This document shows positions 8,537 through 17,273 of a DNA stretch of 18,742 nt, one piece after another (within the stretch, counting starts at the first letter, position 1; every line of letters starts with the position of its first letter). Location: the NCBI GenBank assembly GCA_002408065.1, contig DHQI01000006.1:1-18742 (forward strand), written 5' to 3'. The notes beneath the pieces are model-generated. The model saw only the letters and a list, made by a program, of their open reading frames with translations. It made no database searches and was not told the DNA's origin. Origin of the DNA: Bacteroidales bacterium UBA5342 (GTDB lineage: Bacteria; Bacteroidota; Bacteroidia; Bacteroidales; UBA5342). Position numbers and translations under genes: made by a program.

Positions 8537-10156
8537 TTATTTAGGTTCAAGTACAATTTTAGCCAAGTTGACCATACCTGGTATCACATTTTCAATTTTA
8601 AGCACATGACCATCAGCTTCTCCTATACGGACAGTACCTAAGTCGATATAATAATAAGATGAAGTTTTAGGCGCTTTAGTTAAATCAACGATATTACCCA
8701 CTTTCACATCATCCAAATAAGTCTGAATATTGGCATTATAACTATAACCACGCTTACACACTAACTGTAAGGTATAAGTCCCCGGCAAAATTTTGGGCAT
8801 CGTATAGGTCAACTGCACATTACCATAGTATTGTACATAATCTTTGTCGCCTTCTTCTGTAACAGGATAACTGCTATTCACAGGATTTAACTTACGGATG
8901 GTAAGGTCACTACTTTGTTTCACATACCTCAACCATTCAAGCCCCATAAGGTCAATATAATCTAAGTCCTCGTCATAAATGTCATAAGACCCTGCAACAT
9001 CCTTCACCTGAGCTACATAATTCTCCTCATAAAACTCAAATTCTACCGTTTTCAGTGCAGGACTGAAGGGATACAACAAATGGTTTAACTGGTGAATAGC
9101 GCCGGATTTTGAGACCTTATTACTGTTTTCTATATCTAATAATAAATAGTCAACCAGAATAGTATCGTTATTTTCATATAGGGTATCAAATACTTCAGTA
9201 CCGACATTAAATTTTACGTCACCCTCTAAATCTACCGACACAGGATAGTCAGTATAGGTATTAAACACTGAGGTGTAAAACTCATCCAGGAAAAGACTCT
9301 GTGTCAGAACATGGTATTTAGCATATCTATTCAGAGGGTTATCCTCAGAGGTATAATCTGTCTGACCCGGACTAATATGCTCACATAAGTCAGCAAAAGA
9401 CTTTATTCCATTGTCATCATACAAAGTATTGGACTCTGCAAACATCGTAAACTCGTTATAGACATCACGTCCCAGCTCTTCATTGTATGTTGAATCGTTG
9501 AGTACCTCAACCAGACCTACCTTATCTAGCATTTCGGTAAAGATGCTAAATTCCGGATCCATAGCTAATAGGTCATAAGAAGTATATACTACCGGTGTCA
9601 ACATTTTATCCAGCGTATGCACCACTCCATTAGAGAGGTCGATATTGGTTAACATCACGGCTGCTTCATCGTTAATAGCATAAACGATAGAGTCACCAGA
9701 TTCACGAAAAACCACGGTTAGAAAATAGTTGGAAATGGTTCTGTCAGAAAGCACACCATTGGGGAACTCATAAGAGAAAATCTCGGCATTGACCAAATGA
9801 TATTGTACAATGGAACGCGTATAAGATGAATCCGCCAATAAGACTTCTATACTATTATAATTTCTGCTGTCGGCTATAAAAGCCTCTACAGCCTCATTAT
9901 CCGGCAAAAAAAGCGTGTAATCAGAACCACCATCGTGGTGATTGTAAGAGCTCAACACGTCGGTCATAGAAGCCGAACGTACTATTTGAGCAAAATAATC
10001 GTACTCCGGATTCTCATCGATGTATTGCATGATGTTCTGGTATTCATCACCATTAAAAAAGATGTTCTCGTCCGGATCGTCATTACCACAAGCCCATAAC
10101 CCAAGAATCAAGGGAGCAATAATAACAAGTGGAAATATTATATTTTTAATTCGCAT
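8537..10156 (-). CDS. Two-FAS1 lipoprotein with C-terminal beta-sandwich-like domain (second FAS1 gene of the operon)
   Basis: Predicted surface lipoprotein of 539 residues. The signal peptide ends GLWAC, with Cys23 as the lipidation site, followed by an acidic linker that favours export to the outer membrane. FAS1 repeat 1 spans about 42-190, with YTLFLPDNEAVEAF (80-93), the central IVQYHLVNAEIF (116-127) and the closing GVVHTLDKMLTP (177-188), all classic FAS1 segments. Repeat 2 spans about 194-365 (FTMFAESNTLYDDNGI 236-251, AKYHVLTQSLFL 279-290, GAIHQLNHLLYP 352-363). The tail (about 366-539) has LPGTYTLQLVCKRG and YLDDVKVG, a beta-rich pattern suggesting a jelly-roll or CBM-like fold. Its ATG lies 11 bp inside the end of susD1, so translation is likely coupled to SusD1. 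This points to a stoichiometric partner of the first SusCD complex, standing where SusE/SusF-like proteins usually stand. Ligand unknown. Confidence 0.88.
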   Translation of the reverse strand: MRIKNIIFPLVIIAPLILGLWACGNDDPDENIFFNGDEYQNIMQYIDENPEYDYFAQIVRSASMTDVLSSYNHHDGGSDYTLFLPDNEAVEAFIADSRNYNSIEVLLADSSYTRSIVQYHLVNAEIFSYEFPNGVLSDRTISNYFLTVVFRESGDSIVYAINDEAAVMLTNIDLSNGVVHTLDKMLTPVVYTSYDLLAMDPEFSIFTEMLDKVGLVEVLNDSTYNEELGRDVYNEFTMFAESNTLYDDNGIKSFADLCEHISPGQTDYTSEDNPLNRYAKYHVLTQSLFLDEFYTSVFNTYTDYPVSVDLEGDVKFNVGTEVFDTLYENNDTILVDYLLLDIENSNKVSKSGAIHQLNHLLYPFSPALKTVEFEFYEENYVAQVKDVAGSYDIYDEDLDYIDLMGLEWLRYVKQSSDLTIRKLNPVNSSYPVTEEGDKDYVQYYGNVQLTYTMPKILPGTYTLQLVCKRGYSYNANIQTYLDDVKVGNIVDLTKAPKTSSYYYIDLGTVRIGEADGHVLKIENVIPGMVNLAKIVLEPK

Positions 10157-11654
10157 CGTAGTAAGGGTTTTGTGTTAAGTTTTTGTTTCGGCTAATTTCA
10201 TCACTGTGTACTGGCATATACCAACTGTTTTCGTCACTCAATTTAGATTTCATCACGAGTTGTTGGGTGGTAGGTACATTGGTCACCATAATATCTATAA
10301 GCTGGTTTTTACCACGCTCGGTACGACGTCCCATGCGTAACAAGTCGAACCAACGTTTACCTTCGAAAGCTAACTCTTTGGCGCGTTCTTCCAAAATAAT
10401 ATCTTCATAAGAAGCTGCGTCCGAGAATACGCCATAAGGATCCATAAGGGCACGAACTCTTACCTTGTTGATATATTCTGTTGCCATAGCATAACTTGGT
10501 GCTTGTTTTTGCGATAATGCTTCGGCTTTCATCAAGTAAATATCGGCCAGACGATAAATGATAAAGTTAGCACTCTTCTGATTGGCTGTAGCCCGTTTAG
10601 TCTTTCGATCTCCTACACTACCAATATATTTCCATACCTGATAGTTATCCGAATTATCGTAGGACAAGGATCCGTTACCACGGGTCACCTCACCGGCATC
10701 TTCCAGACTAGGTCCTAAGACCTCCACAGCATAATTACTGGCATAGAATTTTGCTTTTGTTGCATCACTTACATTATAAGTGTTAGTGGCTATAGAATTA
10801 GGTTGAGATTGTACTTGATCAAAAAACAACTCGAAAATAATTTCACTTGTAGCTCCTTCACTATAGTTGGTAAACCAATCGATAGGTTCCACCAGGAAAT
10901 ATTGTTCGCTATCCTCCAGTTCATCGATATAAGTCAGGCACTCATCATATTCAAAATTCCACAAACAAATATCAGCCAGAAGAGCGTTAACCGCACCAGC
11001 AGTAGCACGCGAACGCGACATTTCGATGGTAGGATAATCCGGCATCTGTGCGCGTATGGCTTTCAAGTCTTCTTTAAGAGCAGGCAGTATATCTTCGCCA
11101 TCTGTTTGTGTAATAAAAAACTCCACCTGATCATTTGACGTTGGTTCTGTAATAAAGGGAACATTTTCAAATACCCTTACCAAATAGAAGTAGGTCAAGG
11201 CACGTAAGAACTTTGCTTCATTTACATATTGGGTCAGCAAATAATCGGTAAATGTTTGATCTTTGGCCTGAACCCCCGGAGCCAATTTAATGACGTGGTT
11301 ACATATATTAATCACGGTATAAAAATTCGTCCAGCTGGCATAGCTATTATCCGACAAGATGTATGATTCCATCATTCGGAGCTCAGCAGTAGGCGTATTA
11401 GTACTATTAGATTTTAGCATATCGCCACGCATCTCGCCCAATACAAAGAGCCTGTAATCTAATTCAGCAAACTTCTGATAGGCACCGCTCAAAGTAGACA
11501 AAACCTCTTCTTTATTCTTCCAATATTCTGAGTAAACTTGTCCGTCCGTAGGAGCCAGATCCAGAAAATCTTCGCAAGACACTAACATACCGGAAAGTAA
11601 CAACAGAGCTACAAATACCTTTAATGATTTATATTTATTTATAACAATATTCAT
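10146..11654 (-). CDS. SusD/RagB-like outer-membrane glycan-binding lipoprotein 1
   Basis: Glycan-capturing lid for SusC1. The signal peptide ends MLVSC, with Cys27 lipidated and followed by EDFLDLAPTD, the standard SusD start. Family landmarks are LGEMRGDML (72-80), the helix FLRALTYFYLVRVFENVPFI (149-168), ANFIIYRLADIYLMKAEAL (362-380) and LEERAKELAFEGKRWFDLLR (421-440). The C-terminus ends in a short polar tail after WYMPV (478-482). Length 502 matches the canonical family. It begins 33 bp after susC1 and overlaps the next FAS1 gene by 11 bp, so susC1, susD1 and that FAS1 gene form the tightest translational unit of the locus. The binding-site residues cannot be read from sequence alone. 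Confidence 0.95.
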   Translation of the reverse strand: MNIVINKYKSLKVFVALLLLSGMLVSCEDFLDLAPTDGQVYSEYWKNKEEVLSTLSGAYQKFAELDYRLFVLGEMRGDMLKSNSTNTPTAELRMMESYILSDNSYASWTNFYTVINICNHVIKLAPGVQAKDQTFTDYLLTQYVNEAKFLRALTYFYLVRVFENVPFITEPTSNDQVEFFITQTDGEDILPALKEDLKAIRAQMPDYPTIEMSRSRATAGAVNALLADICLWNFEYDECLTYIDELEDSEQYFLVEPIDWFTNYSEGATSEIIFELFFDQVQSQPNSIATNTYNVSDATKAKFYASNYAVEVLGPSLEDAGEVTRGNGSLSYDNSDNYQVWKYIGSVGDRKTKRATANQKSANFIIYRLADIYLMKAEALSQKQAPSYAMATEYINKVRVRALMDPYGVFSDAASYEDIILEERAKELAFEGKRWFDLLRMGRRTERGKNQLIDIMVTNVPTTQQLVMKSKLSDENSWYMPVHSDEISRNKNLTQNPYYDAN

Positions 11655-11687
11655 AATGTTTTATTTATATAATGTCGTATACAATTA

Positions 11688-14600
11688 TTAGAAGCCTACT
11701 TTTAATGTCAATGCCATCACAATAGGAGGCGGCACAGTACCTGTATCTTTACCAAACCAGAGCGCATCTTCATTCTTCATCGTTACTTCCGGATCCTGTC
11801 CCGTATAATTTGTTAAAGTCAGCAGTTTACGCGCCTGAAAACCGACTTTAGCCATACGCAAACCTAATGGCTTTAACGCCTGAGGACTAAAGGAATAATC
11901 CAAGGCCAGGTTATTAAGGCGGATATAACTAGCATCCTCTACATAGCGGTCGGAACCTAAGTTATTACAAGTATGATTGTAATAAGCCCGAGGAAGAATA
12001 CCTTCAAAATCCTGACCCGGAACGCGCCAGCGATTAAGCACCGCCTTACTTTGGTTATTCTTGTTGGTCATACTTTCGGCATTCATAGCTACTGCATTTA
12101 CAATATCATTACCGTAGCGGTATAGAAAATTAGCTCGCATTTGCCAACGCTTATACTTTAAGGTAAAGTCAAAACCACCGGCAAAAAGCGGGTTAGAATC
12201 TCCTAAGTAAACGACATCATCCAGGTTTATAATACCATCGTGATTCACATCTTCGTATTTAGCATCTCCCCCCTGGAAGGTATAAGTGCCATTATAGCTC
12301 ATCGGAATAGGATCGCCATAAGAATCCACTTTAACGCTTCCATCAGCATTATGAGCCACCGCATCGGCAGTGGTAGGATAAACCCCTAGATAACGGAAAC
12401 CGAAAAATGAACCTACCGGTTTTCCTACTTCTGCTTTTACCGGATATTTTCCATTGCTAATTTCAACCTCTTCATCCACCACGTTTTCAGGGAATTCTAA
12501 GAATTTATTTTCTACCGTATAAATATTGAAGCCTACACGGAATGTCCAGTCTTTGGACTTGATAGCAGTCACAGAAGTGGTAAACTCGACCCCGTTGTTC
12601 TGAATACGACCATCGTTGTAGCGTTTAAGCGTAGTATAACCGGCTGATGTAGGTATTTTATAATTTTTCCACATCACATCGTCCGTTATTTTATCGAAAT
12701 ATTCGGCTTGTATAGTCCATCGGTGGTTGAACATCGACAAGTCTAAACCGATGTTTAACTGTGTAGAGGTTTCCCATTTTAGCTTCTGCAATTCTACCTG
12801 TGTAGGTATAATGGCTTGTACATCCATATAAGCACCGCTACCGCTTGATGAATACAAACCATGACGGTCATAAGCACCTACATTAGAGTTACCGGACAGA
12901 CCATAACTCATACGCACCTTACTATCATCCAAAAACGTCATATTCTGTAAAAACTTAGCACTTGAGAAACGCCAGGCATACGAAGCACTAGGAAAGAAAC
13001 CCCAACGGGAACTGGTACCAAAACGCGAACTGGCATCGCCCCTTACATTGAACTGAAACATATGCTGATCTAAGAGCTTATAGTGAATATTACCCAATAC
13101 CCCTACACTATTAATCAATGTAGAACCGGATGTCAGACCTGAACGCATAGGACTCGCTGCCGGATCTATAATGTAGGTACTTGGACTGCTACCCGTAGCT
13201 GATTGAATATACTCATCACTGTTTTGACGTGTCTCCAACATCAAAAGACCACTTAGCTTATGAGTCTCCGTACTTAGTGGACTAATGTTCAGTGTCGACT
13301 GAGACAGAACAAGTGTACCACTGGTATTACGCTCCTTGGCTAAGTTGTTGCTTTCATCCAGCCAGTTAGTCCCGATAGCACTGTAAGGTAAGAAAAGTGA
13401 TTTCTTCGCGTTTTTAAACTGAAAAGAAACCGTTTCTTTAAACGTTAACCAATCGTTGATAAGATACCTTAACACAAAGTTAGTTTGGAAACTGTTATTT
13501 TCCTGATCGTTATCACTCAAAGCCACCACAGCACTAGGGTTAAAATACTTCAAGCCATTGCCTTGATAGCTGGTTATTGGCGTGAAGAACTCATCTCCTT
13601 TATTGCCTTTAGAATCGTGGTCGTAAATGGCCATGTTAGGAGCTTTTAAATAAGCCATTGATCTAACTTTATAGTCATTATTACTATTGTACGTCCAGTT
13701 ATCATTATCATCATAAAACCAGTTATCATCTTTATAGATATTAACATAACTGATGCTGGTATTTAACTTTAATTTTGTTGAAATATTATAGTCTAAGTTA
13801 ATACGGGTTGTAAAACGTGAACTTGCCGTATTCTTTACCGTACCTGTTTGATTTTGGTAACTGACCGAAGCATAATAATTGGTTTTATCTCCACCACCAG
13901 ATACTTTAAAACTAATATCATCAATCTCCCCTACCTGAGTAATATCGTCTACCCAATCGGTATTTTTATTATAATTATAAAAGTCAATGAAATCTTTATT
14001 GTTGCTTATCTCGTCATCAAGCGTCACTACCCCTGAGGCATTGTGAAGCATTTCCTGCTGCAACATCACATATTCATCACCATTCAGCATAGGAATGGCC
14101 GGTGGCTCTATCGAGTATGATTTTTTGTAGGAAATATCAAATTTTGTTTTACCACGTGAACCTTTATTGGTTTCGATTTCCAACACACCATTGGCACCTT
14201 GTGTACCATATACCGCGGTTTCAGCCGCATCTTTCAATACACGTACGGCCTTAATATCCTCAGGAGCAATACTCAGAAGCTCACCAATATCATCAGCATC
14301 GGCAGAAGCAAAATCGACATCCGAGGTCGATACCTTTTGTATAATGCCGTCAACTACAATCAATGGACTACTACCACCAAGAGTCCCCAGACCACGAATA
14401 ACGATGCTGGAACCACTACCCGGGCTACCCCCACCTACAATATCGAGACCTGCTACCGCCCCTTGTAAGGCATCACCTACCGAGGATACTACGGAACCTT
14501 GTACCGCATCCATTTTTACTACAGTAGAAGCTCCCGTTTGGTCACGCACATCCACACCTGTAAGCGAAGCTGATGATTTTTCACCCACAATGTTTACTAC

Positions 14601-14909
14601 ACTCAATAGTTTGGCATCAGACTCTAATGTAATGGAAACCGTGTTGCGACCGTTGACTTGCTCCACCACACTTTTATAGCCGATAAAACTAAATTTTATC
14701 TTAACGTTAGCTGAAGACACTTTTATGGTATAGTTACCATCCATATCAGTAATGGTACCTTGCAAAACCCTTTCGTTTTCGTCTAACTCTACAACGGTAG
14801 CCCCCAGGATTCCTCCTAGCTCATCACTGACTTTTCCCCTCACAATATGCTGCGCTTGTAAGGTGCCCAATGACATTGTAATTAATATTAGCAACAATAT
14901 ATGTTTCAT
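11688..14909 (-). CDS. SusC/RagA-like TonB-dependent transporter 1
   Basis: Outer-membrane TonB-dependent oligosaccharide importer of 1073 residues. The signal peptide is about 1-20 (ending LQAQ). A carboxypeptidase-regulatory-like domain (about 22-98) carries VRGKVSDELGGILGATVV and DMDGNYTIKV. The plug (about 125-248) has VGDALQGAVAGLDIVGGGSP (144-163), IRGLGTLGGSSPLIVVDG (171-188) and VLKDAAETAVYGTQGANGVL (224-243). The barrel extends to the C-terminal ALTLKVGF. There is no STN domain. The plug approach differs clearly from the second SusC of the locus, and the barrel segments also look dissimilar, suggesting different cargo or a different import step. It is preceded by a 117-bp spacer containing a perfect hairpin and followed after 33 bp by its SusD partner. 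Confidence 0.95.
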   Translation of the reverse strand: MKHILLLILITMSLGTLQAQHIVRGKVSDELGGILGATVVELDENERVLQGTITDMDGNYTIKVSSANVKIKFSFIGYKSVVEQVNGRNTVSITLESDAKLLSVVNIVGEKSSASLTGVDVRDQTGASTVVKMDAVQGSVVSSVGDALQGAVAGLDIVGGGSPGSGSSIVIRGLGTLGGSSPLIVVDGIIQKVSTSDVDFASADADDIGELLSIAPEDIKAVRVLKDAAETAVYGTQGANGVLEIETNKGSRGKTKFDISYKKSYSIEPPAIPMLNGDEYVMLQQEMLHNASGVVTLDDEISNNKDFIDFYNYNKNTDWVDDITQVGEIDDISFKVSGGGDKTNYYASVSYQNQTGTVKNTASSRFTTRINLDYNISTKLKLNTSISYVNIYKDDNWFYDDNDNWTYNSNNDYKVRSMAYLKAPNMAIYDHDSKGNKGDEFFTPITSYQGNGLKYFNPSAVVALSDNDQENNSFQTNFVLRYLINDWLTFKETVSFQFKNAKKSLFLPYSAIGTNWLDESNNLAKERNTSGTLVLSQSTLNISPLSTETHKLSGLLMLETRQNSDEYIQSATGSSPSTYIIDPAASPMRSGLTSGSTLINSVGVLGNIHYKLLDQHMFQFNVRGDASSRFGTSSRWGFFPSASYAWRFSSAKFLQNMTFLDDSKVRMSYGLSGNSNVGAYDRHGLYSSSGSGAYMDVQAIIPTQVELQKLKWETSTQLNIGLDLSMFNHRWTIQAEYFDKITDDVMWKNYKIPTSAGYTTLKRYNDGRIQNNGVEFTTSVTAIKSKDWTFRVGFNIYTVENKFLEFPENVVDEEVEISNGKYPVKAEVGKPVGSFFGFRYLGVYPTTADAVAHNADGSVKVDSYGDPIPMSYNGTYTFQGGDAKYEDVNHDGIINLDDVVYLGDSNPLFAGGFDFTLKYKRWQMRANFLYRYGNDIVNAVAMNAESMTNKNNQSKAVLNRWRVPGQDFEGILPRAYYNHTCNNLGSDRYVEDASYIRLNNLALDYSFSPQALKPLGLRMAKVGFQARKLLTLTNYTGQDPEVTMKNEDALWFGKDTGTVPPPIVMALTLKVGF

Positions 14910-14949
14910 ATGTATTTAATTGGTTTTAAGTTGCTATATGTCACTCACG

Positions 14950-14971
14950 ATGATTTTTCCAGAAAAATCAT
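14950..14971 (-). promoter_or_regulatory. Perfect 9-bp hairpin in the spacer upstream of susC1
   Basis: Minus-strand sequence ATGATTTTT-ctgg-AAAAATCAT pairs perfectly (9 bp, four-base loop) in the 117-bp spacer between the four-repeat FAS1 gene and susC1. No U-tract follows in the direction of transcription, so a full intrinsic terminator is unlikely. It could mark an mRNA end or processing site, or a palindromic protein site. Spacers of this size are otherwise rare in the operon. Confidence 0.45.
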
Positions 14972-15026
14972 GTTCGTTTCATATCCTTAAATATGTTTCT
15001 AATCGATTAATTTAGGTTTTAAAATA

Positions 15027-17273
15027 CTAGTACGGATAAATGACCGTATCGATAGGTTGAATGACCACATTCGTAGTATAGTAAGCCTCATCACTATTAC
15101 TAGTATACGTAGCTATCTGGTTAGCCTTAGTGCTGTAAAGCACATTAGTAATCAGGTCGCCCGAAGCATTCAGCACCTGAATATCATCCGGCAGTGTATT
15201 CAACTTCAACGATTTATTATTATAAGTTTTATAAGTTCCACTGCCGGCTTTACCATCAGTAAAGATAAAGTCGCCACGGACGATATGAAACTGAATCAGC
15301 TCTTTTAATTGAGCAGTGGAAAGGGTATCCACCTGTGCTGCCGTCAGAGCTGCATCCGAAGGCAGGAATAAGGTATAACGCTCGGTAGGATCATCAAAGA
15401 AGGTCTGTTCCGTGGGTATATCGGCCATACCTAAATCATCTAAAAAGTTCAAATATTTAGTTCCCTCCAAAAGAGTGTACAATCGGTTTTGTTGAAATCT
15501 AATAAATGCATCACACTCATAGTTAGTTCCGTTATCCACCGGAAACTTATTGTCGTACCTTGAAAAAGTATTATCTATAGCACTATCGCTATTAAAACCA
15601 TACTCTGAGTATAAGCCTCCATCAACAAGGTCCTGGCCATTTTTTTGATAAACTTGAATATGACGGCCGTCAATGGTCTCAATAAACTCTTTTGTTGATC
15701 CGTTGTTAAGTATCGGCTCTATACCTATATGACCATACAAGCGACGACGAAAAGAATAAAATTCACTAGAAGTTAAAAGAGACATAAATTTATTATCACT
15801 ACGATCATAGGTTTTTAAATAATAACGTCCGTTAAGCTCTTCCATCATCAACGTAGAATCTTGGGCCAAGGTCTGGTCATCGACCATAAAAAAGGAATAC
15901 TCTGCCGGTGTCTTTTTTAGTGTTGGAAGTAAGCCTGTTGAGCTATAAGCCAAAAAGAAAGCACTGTACATATTATTGAGCAACAATGGTGCTGACACGC
16001 GTTTGAAATACAAAGGCTCCAGCACTTCGTCTACACCTATAAAGGAACAATTACTTCCATATACTTTTTCGTTGATTTTTGACAGGTCATAAGTCACTTC
16101 ATCCCCTAGTTCATTATAAAATCCATTCTCCAGATCTGTTTTATAAAGCGCTTTTTGCCCGATATGATTTTCCAGCACTATCTCTTTTAAGGCCTTAGGC
16201 ACATCGTCCCAGGTATTATAGTTACCTCCTTTGAAATAAGTATCAAAGAAAGTAGCCATAGCCTGATCGGTAGGTACCAATATGCCCATATTATCCTCTA
16301 AGGTTTCATTTGCAGTACTCACCTTCTCATTATGGATATCTACAGGTAAATCATAACTCAGATCATATAAGTCTGGTACTTCCAGACCGTCCTCTACACC
16401 TTCCTGATTATTAGTGGCCGTTTCATTCTTTGAAAACTCAGGAAACTCATATATCAGATTCAAAAAAGTAGAATATTCTCCACCTTGCATAATCTCTTCG
16501 GCATTGGGAATAAAATCTACCACGTCATCTATTTCATAGAGGAAGCCATTTTCGGCAAAAAGTTCCTGACCTAATACTTTAGCATTAGCAAAATAGATAT
16601 TACCGGCTTCATAAGGGCGGTCATAGTAAAAAGTATAGTCTTGCCCGGTAAGATCGGCAGCCTGAAGAAACCCATCGAAAAACAAAGGCACGTGTTTATA
16701 AGTTTCATTGTATACTATACGTTTTGTTGCACTTTCAGGTACAATCTCCTCATAAATATCATCACCATCTATAGTACGTACTATGCTATAGGTTTTATTA
16801 GGCTCCCTATAAAGGCTCTTCCTTTTGAATGCCGTAGGTTCATTATTGGAAAGACTTTCAGGATCTATCCATCCCTTAGCAGATAAAGATTGTAGCTGCT
16901 CACTATTCCAAGGCATCTGAAGAATATGGAATTTCACAATGGTCTCCTTGTCCGCGAGAGGAATATCTTCCAGGTTAGTAGTGCCGAATTTATTATTAAG
17001 GTAAATTCGCATCACACTATCGTTAGGTACAAAAGCGGCATAAGTACCGGTCTTGTCAATCAGTTCGTCATACTCAGTATCCACCATCATCTGAGAAAAC
17101 AAAAGCATATTCTCTTGCGTAGCTATCTGTGTATAAAGTTTACCGGTAAGCCATTCTGGTCGTTGATATTTATCGATTCTCTCATATTTATCAATACAAG
17201 AAGTCATCAAAACAAACATCAAAACACTTACAAAAGCAAGACGTTTTTTTAAGTTAATCTGAAAACATTTCAT
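15027..17273 (-). CDS. Four-repeat FAS1 (fasciclin) lipoprotein, first gene of the operon
   Basis: Large predicted surface lipoprotein (748 residues) with a signal peptide ending VLMTSC, Cys26 being the lipidation site. It appears to be made almost entirely of FAS1-type repeats, recognised by the recurring H1 motif: YAAFVPNDSVM (78-88), GILVPTDQAM (330-339), a weaker SFFMVDDQTL (460-469) and YTLFLPSDAAL (633-643). H2-like segments IVKFHILQ (112-119), IVLENHIGQ (365-373) and LIQFHIVRGDFIF (659-671) support repeats 1, 2 and 4. Approximate boundaries are 45-253, 254-423, 424-597 and 598-748. No beta-sandwich tail is seen, unlike the other two FAS1 proteins. FAS1 domains mediate adhesion or carbohydrate/protein contacts in other organisms; here a role in glycan capture ahead of SusC1 is inference. 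ATG 17273 is the only start that yields an intact signal peptide. Confidence 0.87.
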   Translation of the reverse strand: MKCFQINLKKRLAFVSVLMFVLMTSCIDKYERIDKYQRPEWLTGKLYTQIATQENMLLFSQMMVDTEYDELIDKTGTYAAFVPNDSVMRIYLNNKFGTTNLEDIPLADKETIVKFHILQMPWNSEQLQSLSAKGWIDPESLSNNEPTAFKRKSLYREPNKTYSIVRTIDGDDIYEEIVPESATKRIVYNETYKHVPLFFDGFLQAADLTGQDYTFYYDRPYEAGNIYFANAKVLGQELFAENGFLYEIDDVVDFIPNAEEIMQGGEYSTFLNLIYEFPEFSKNETATNNQEGVEDGLEVPDLYDLSYDLPVDIHNEKVSTANETLEDNMGILVPTDQAMATFFDTYFKGGNYNTWDDVPKALKEIVLENHIGQKALYKTDLENGFYNELGDEVTYDLSKINEKVYGSNCSFIGVDEVLEPLYFKRVSAPLLLNNMYSAFFLAYSSTGLLPTLKKTPAEYSFFMVDDQTLAQDSTLMMEELNGRYYLKTYDRSDNKFMSLLTSSEFYSFRRRLYGHIGIEPILNNGSTKEFIETIDGRHIQVYQKNGQDLVDGGLYSEYGFNSDSAIDNTFSRYDNKFPVDNGTNYECDAFIRFQQNRLYTLLEGTKYLNFLDDLGMADIPTEQTFFDDPTERYTLFLPSDAALTAAQVDTLSTAQLKELIQFHIVRGDFIFTDGKAGSGTYKTYNNKSLKLNTLPDDIQVLNASGDLITNVLYSTKANQIATYTSNSDEAYYTTNVVIQPIDTVIYPY

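Noticed and set aside
14167..14679. 170-codon plus-strand open frame within susC1
   Set aside because: Antisense shadow of the susC1 plug coding region, low-complexity Ser/Thr/Pro composition, no family resemblance. The same holds for the other plus-strand frames inside the coding regions.
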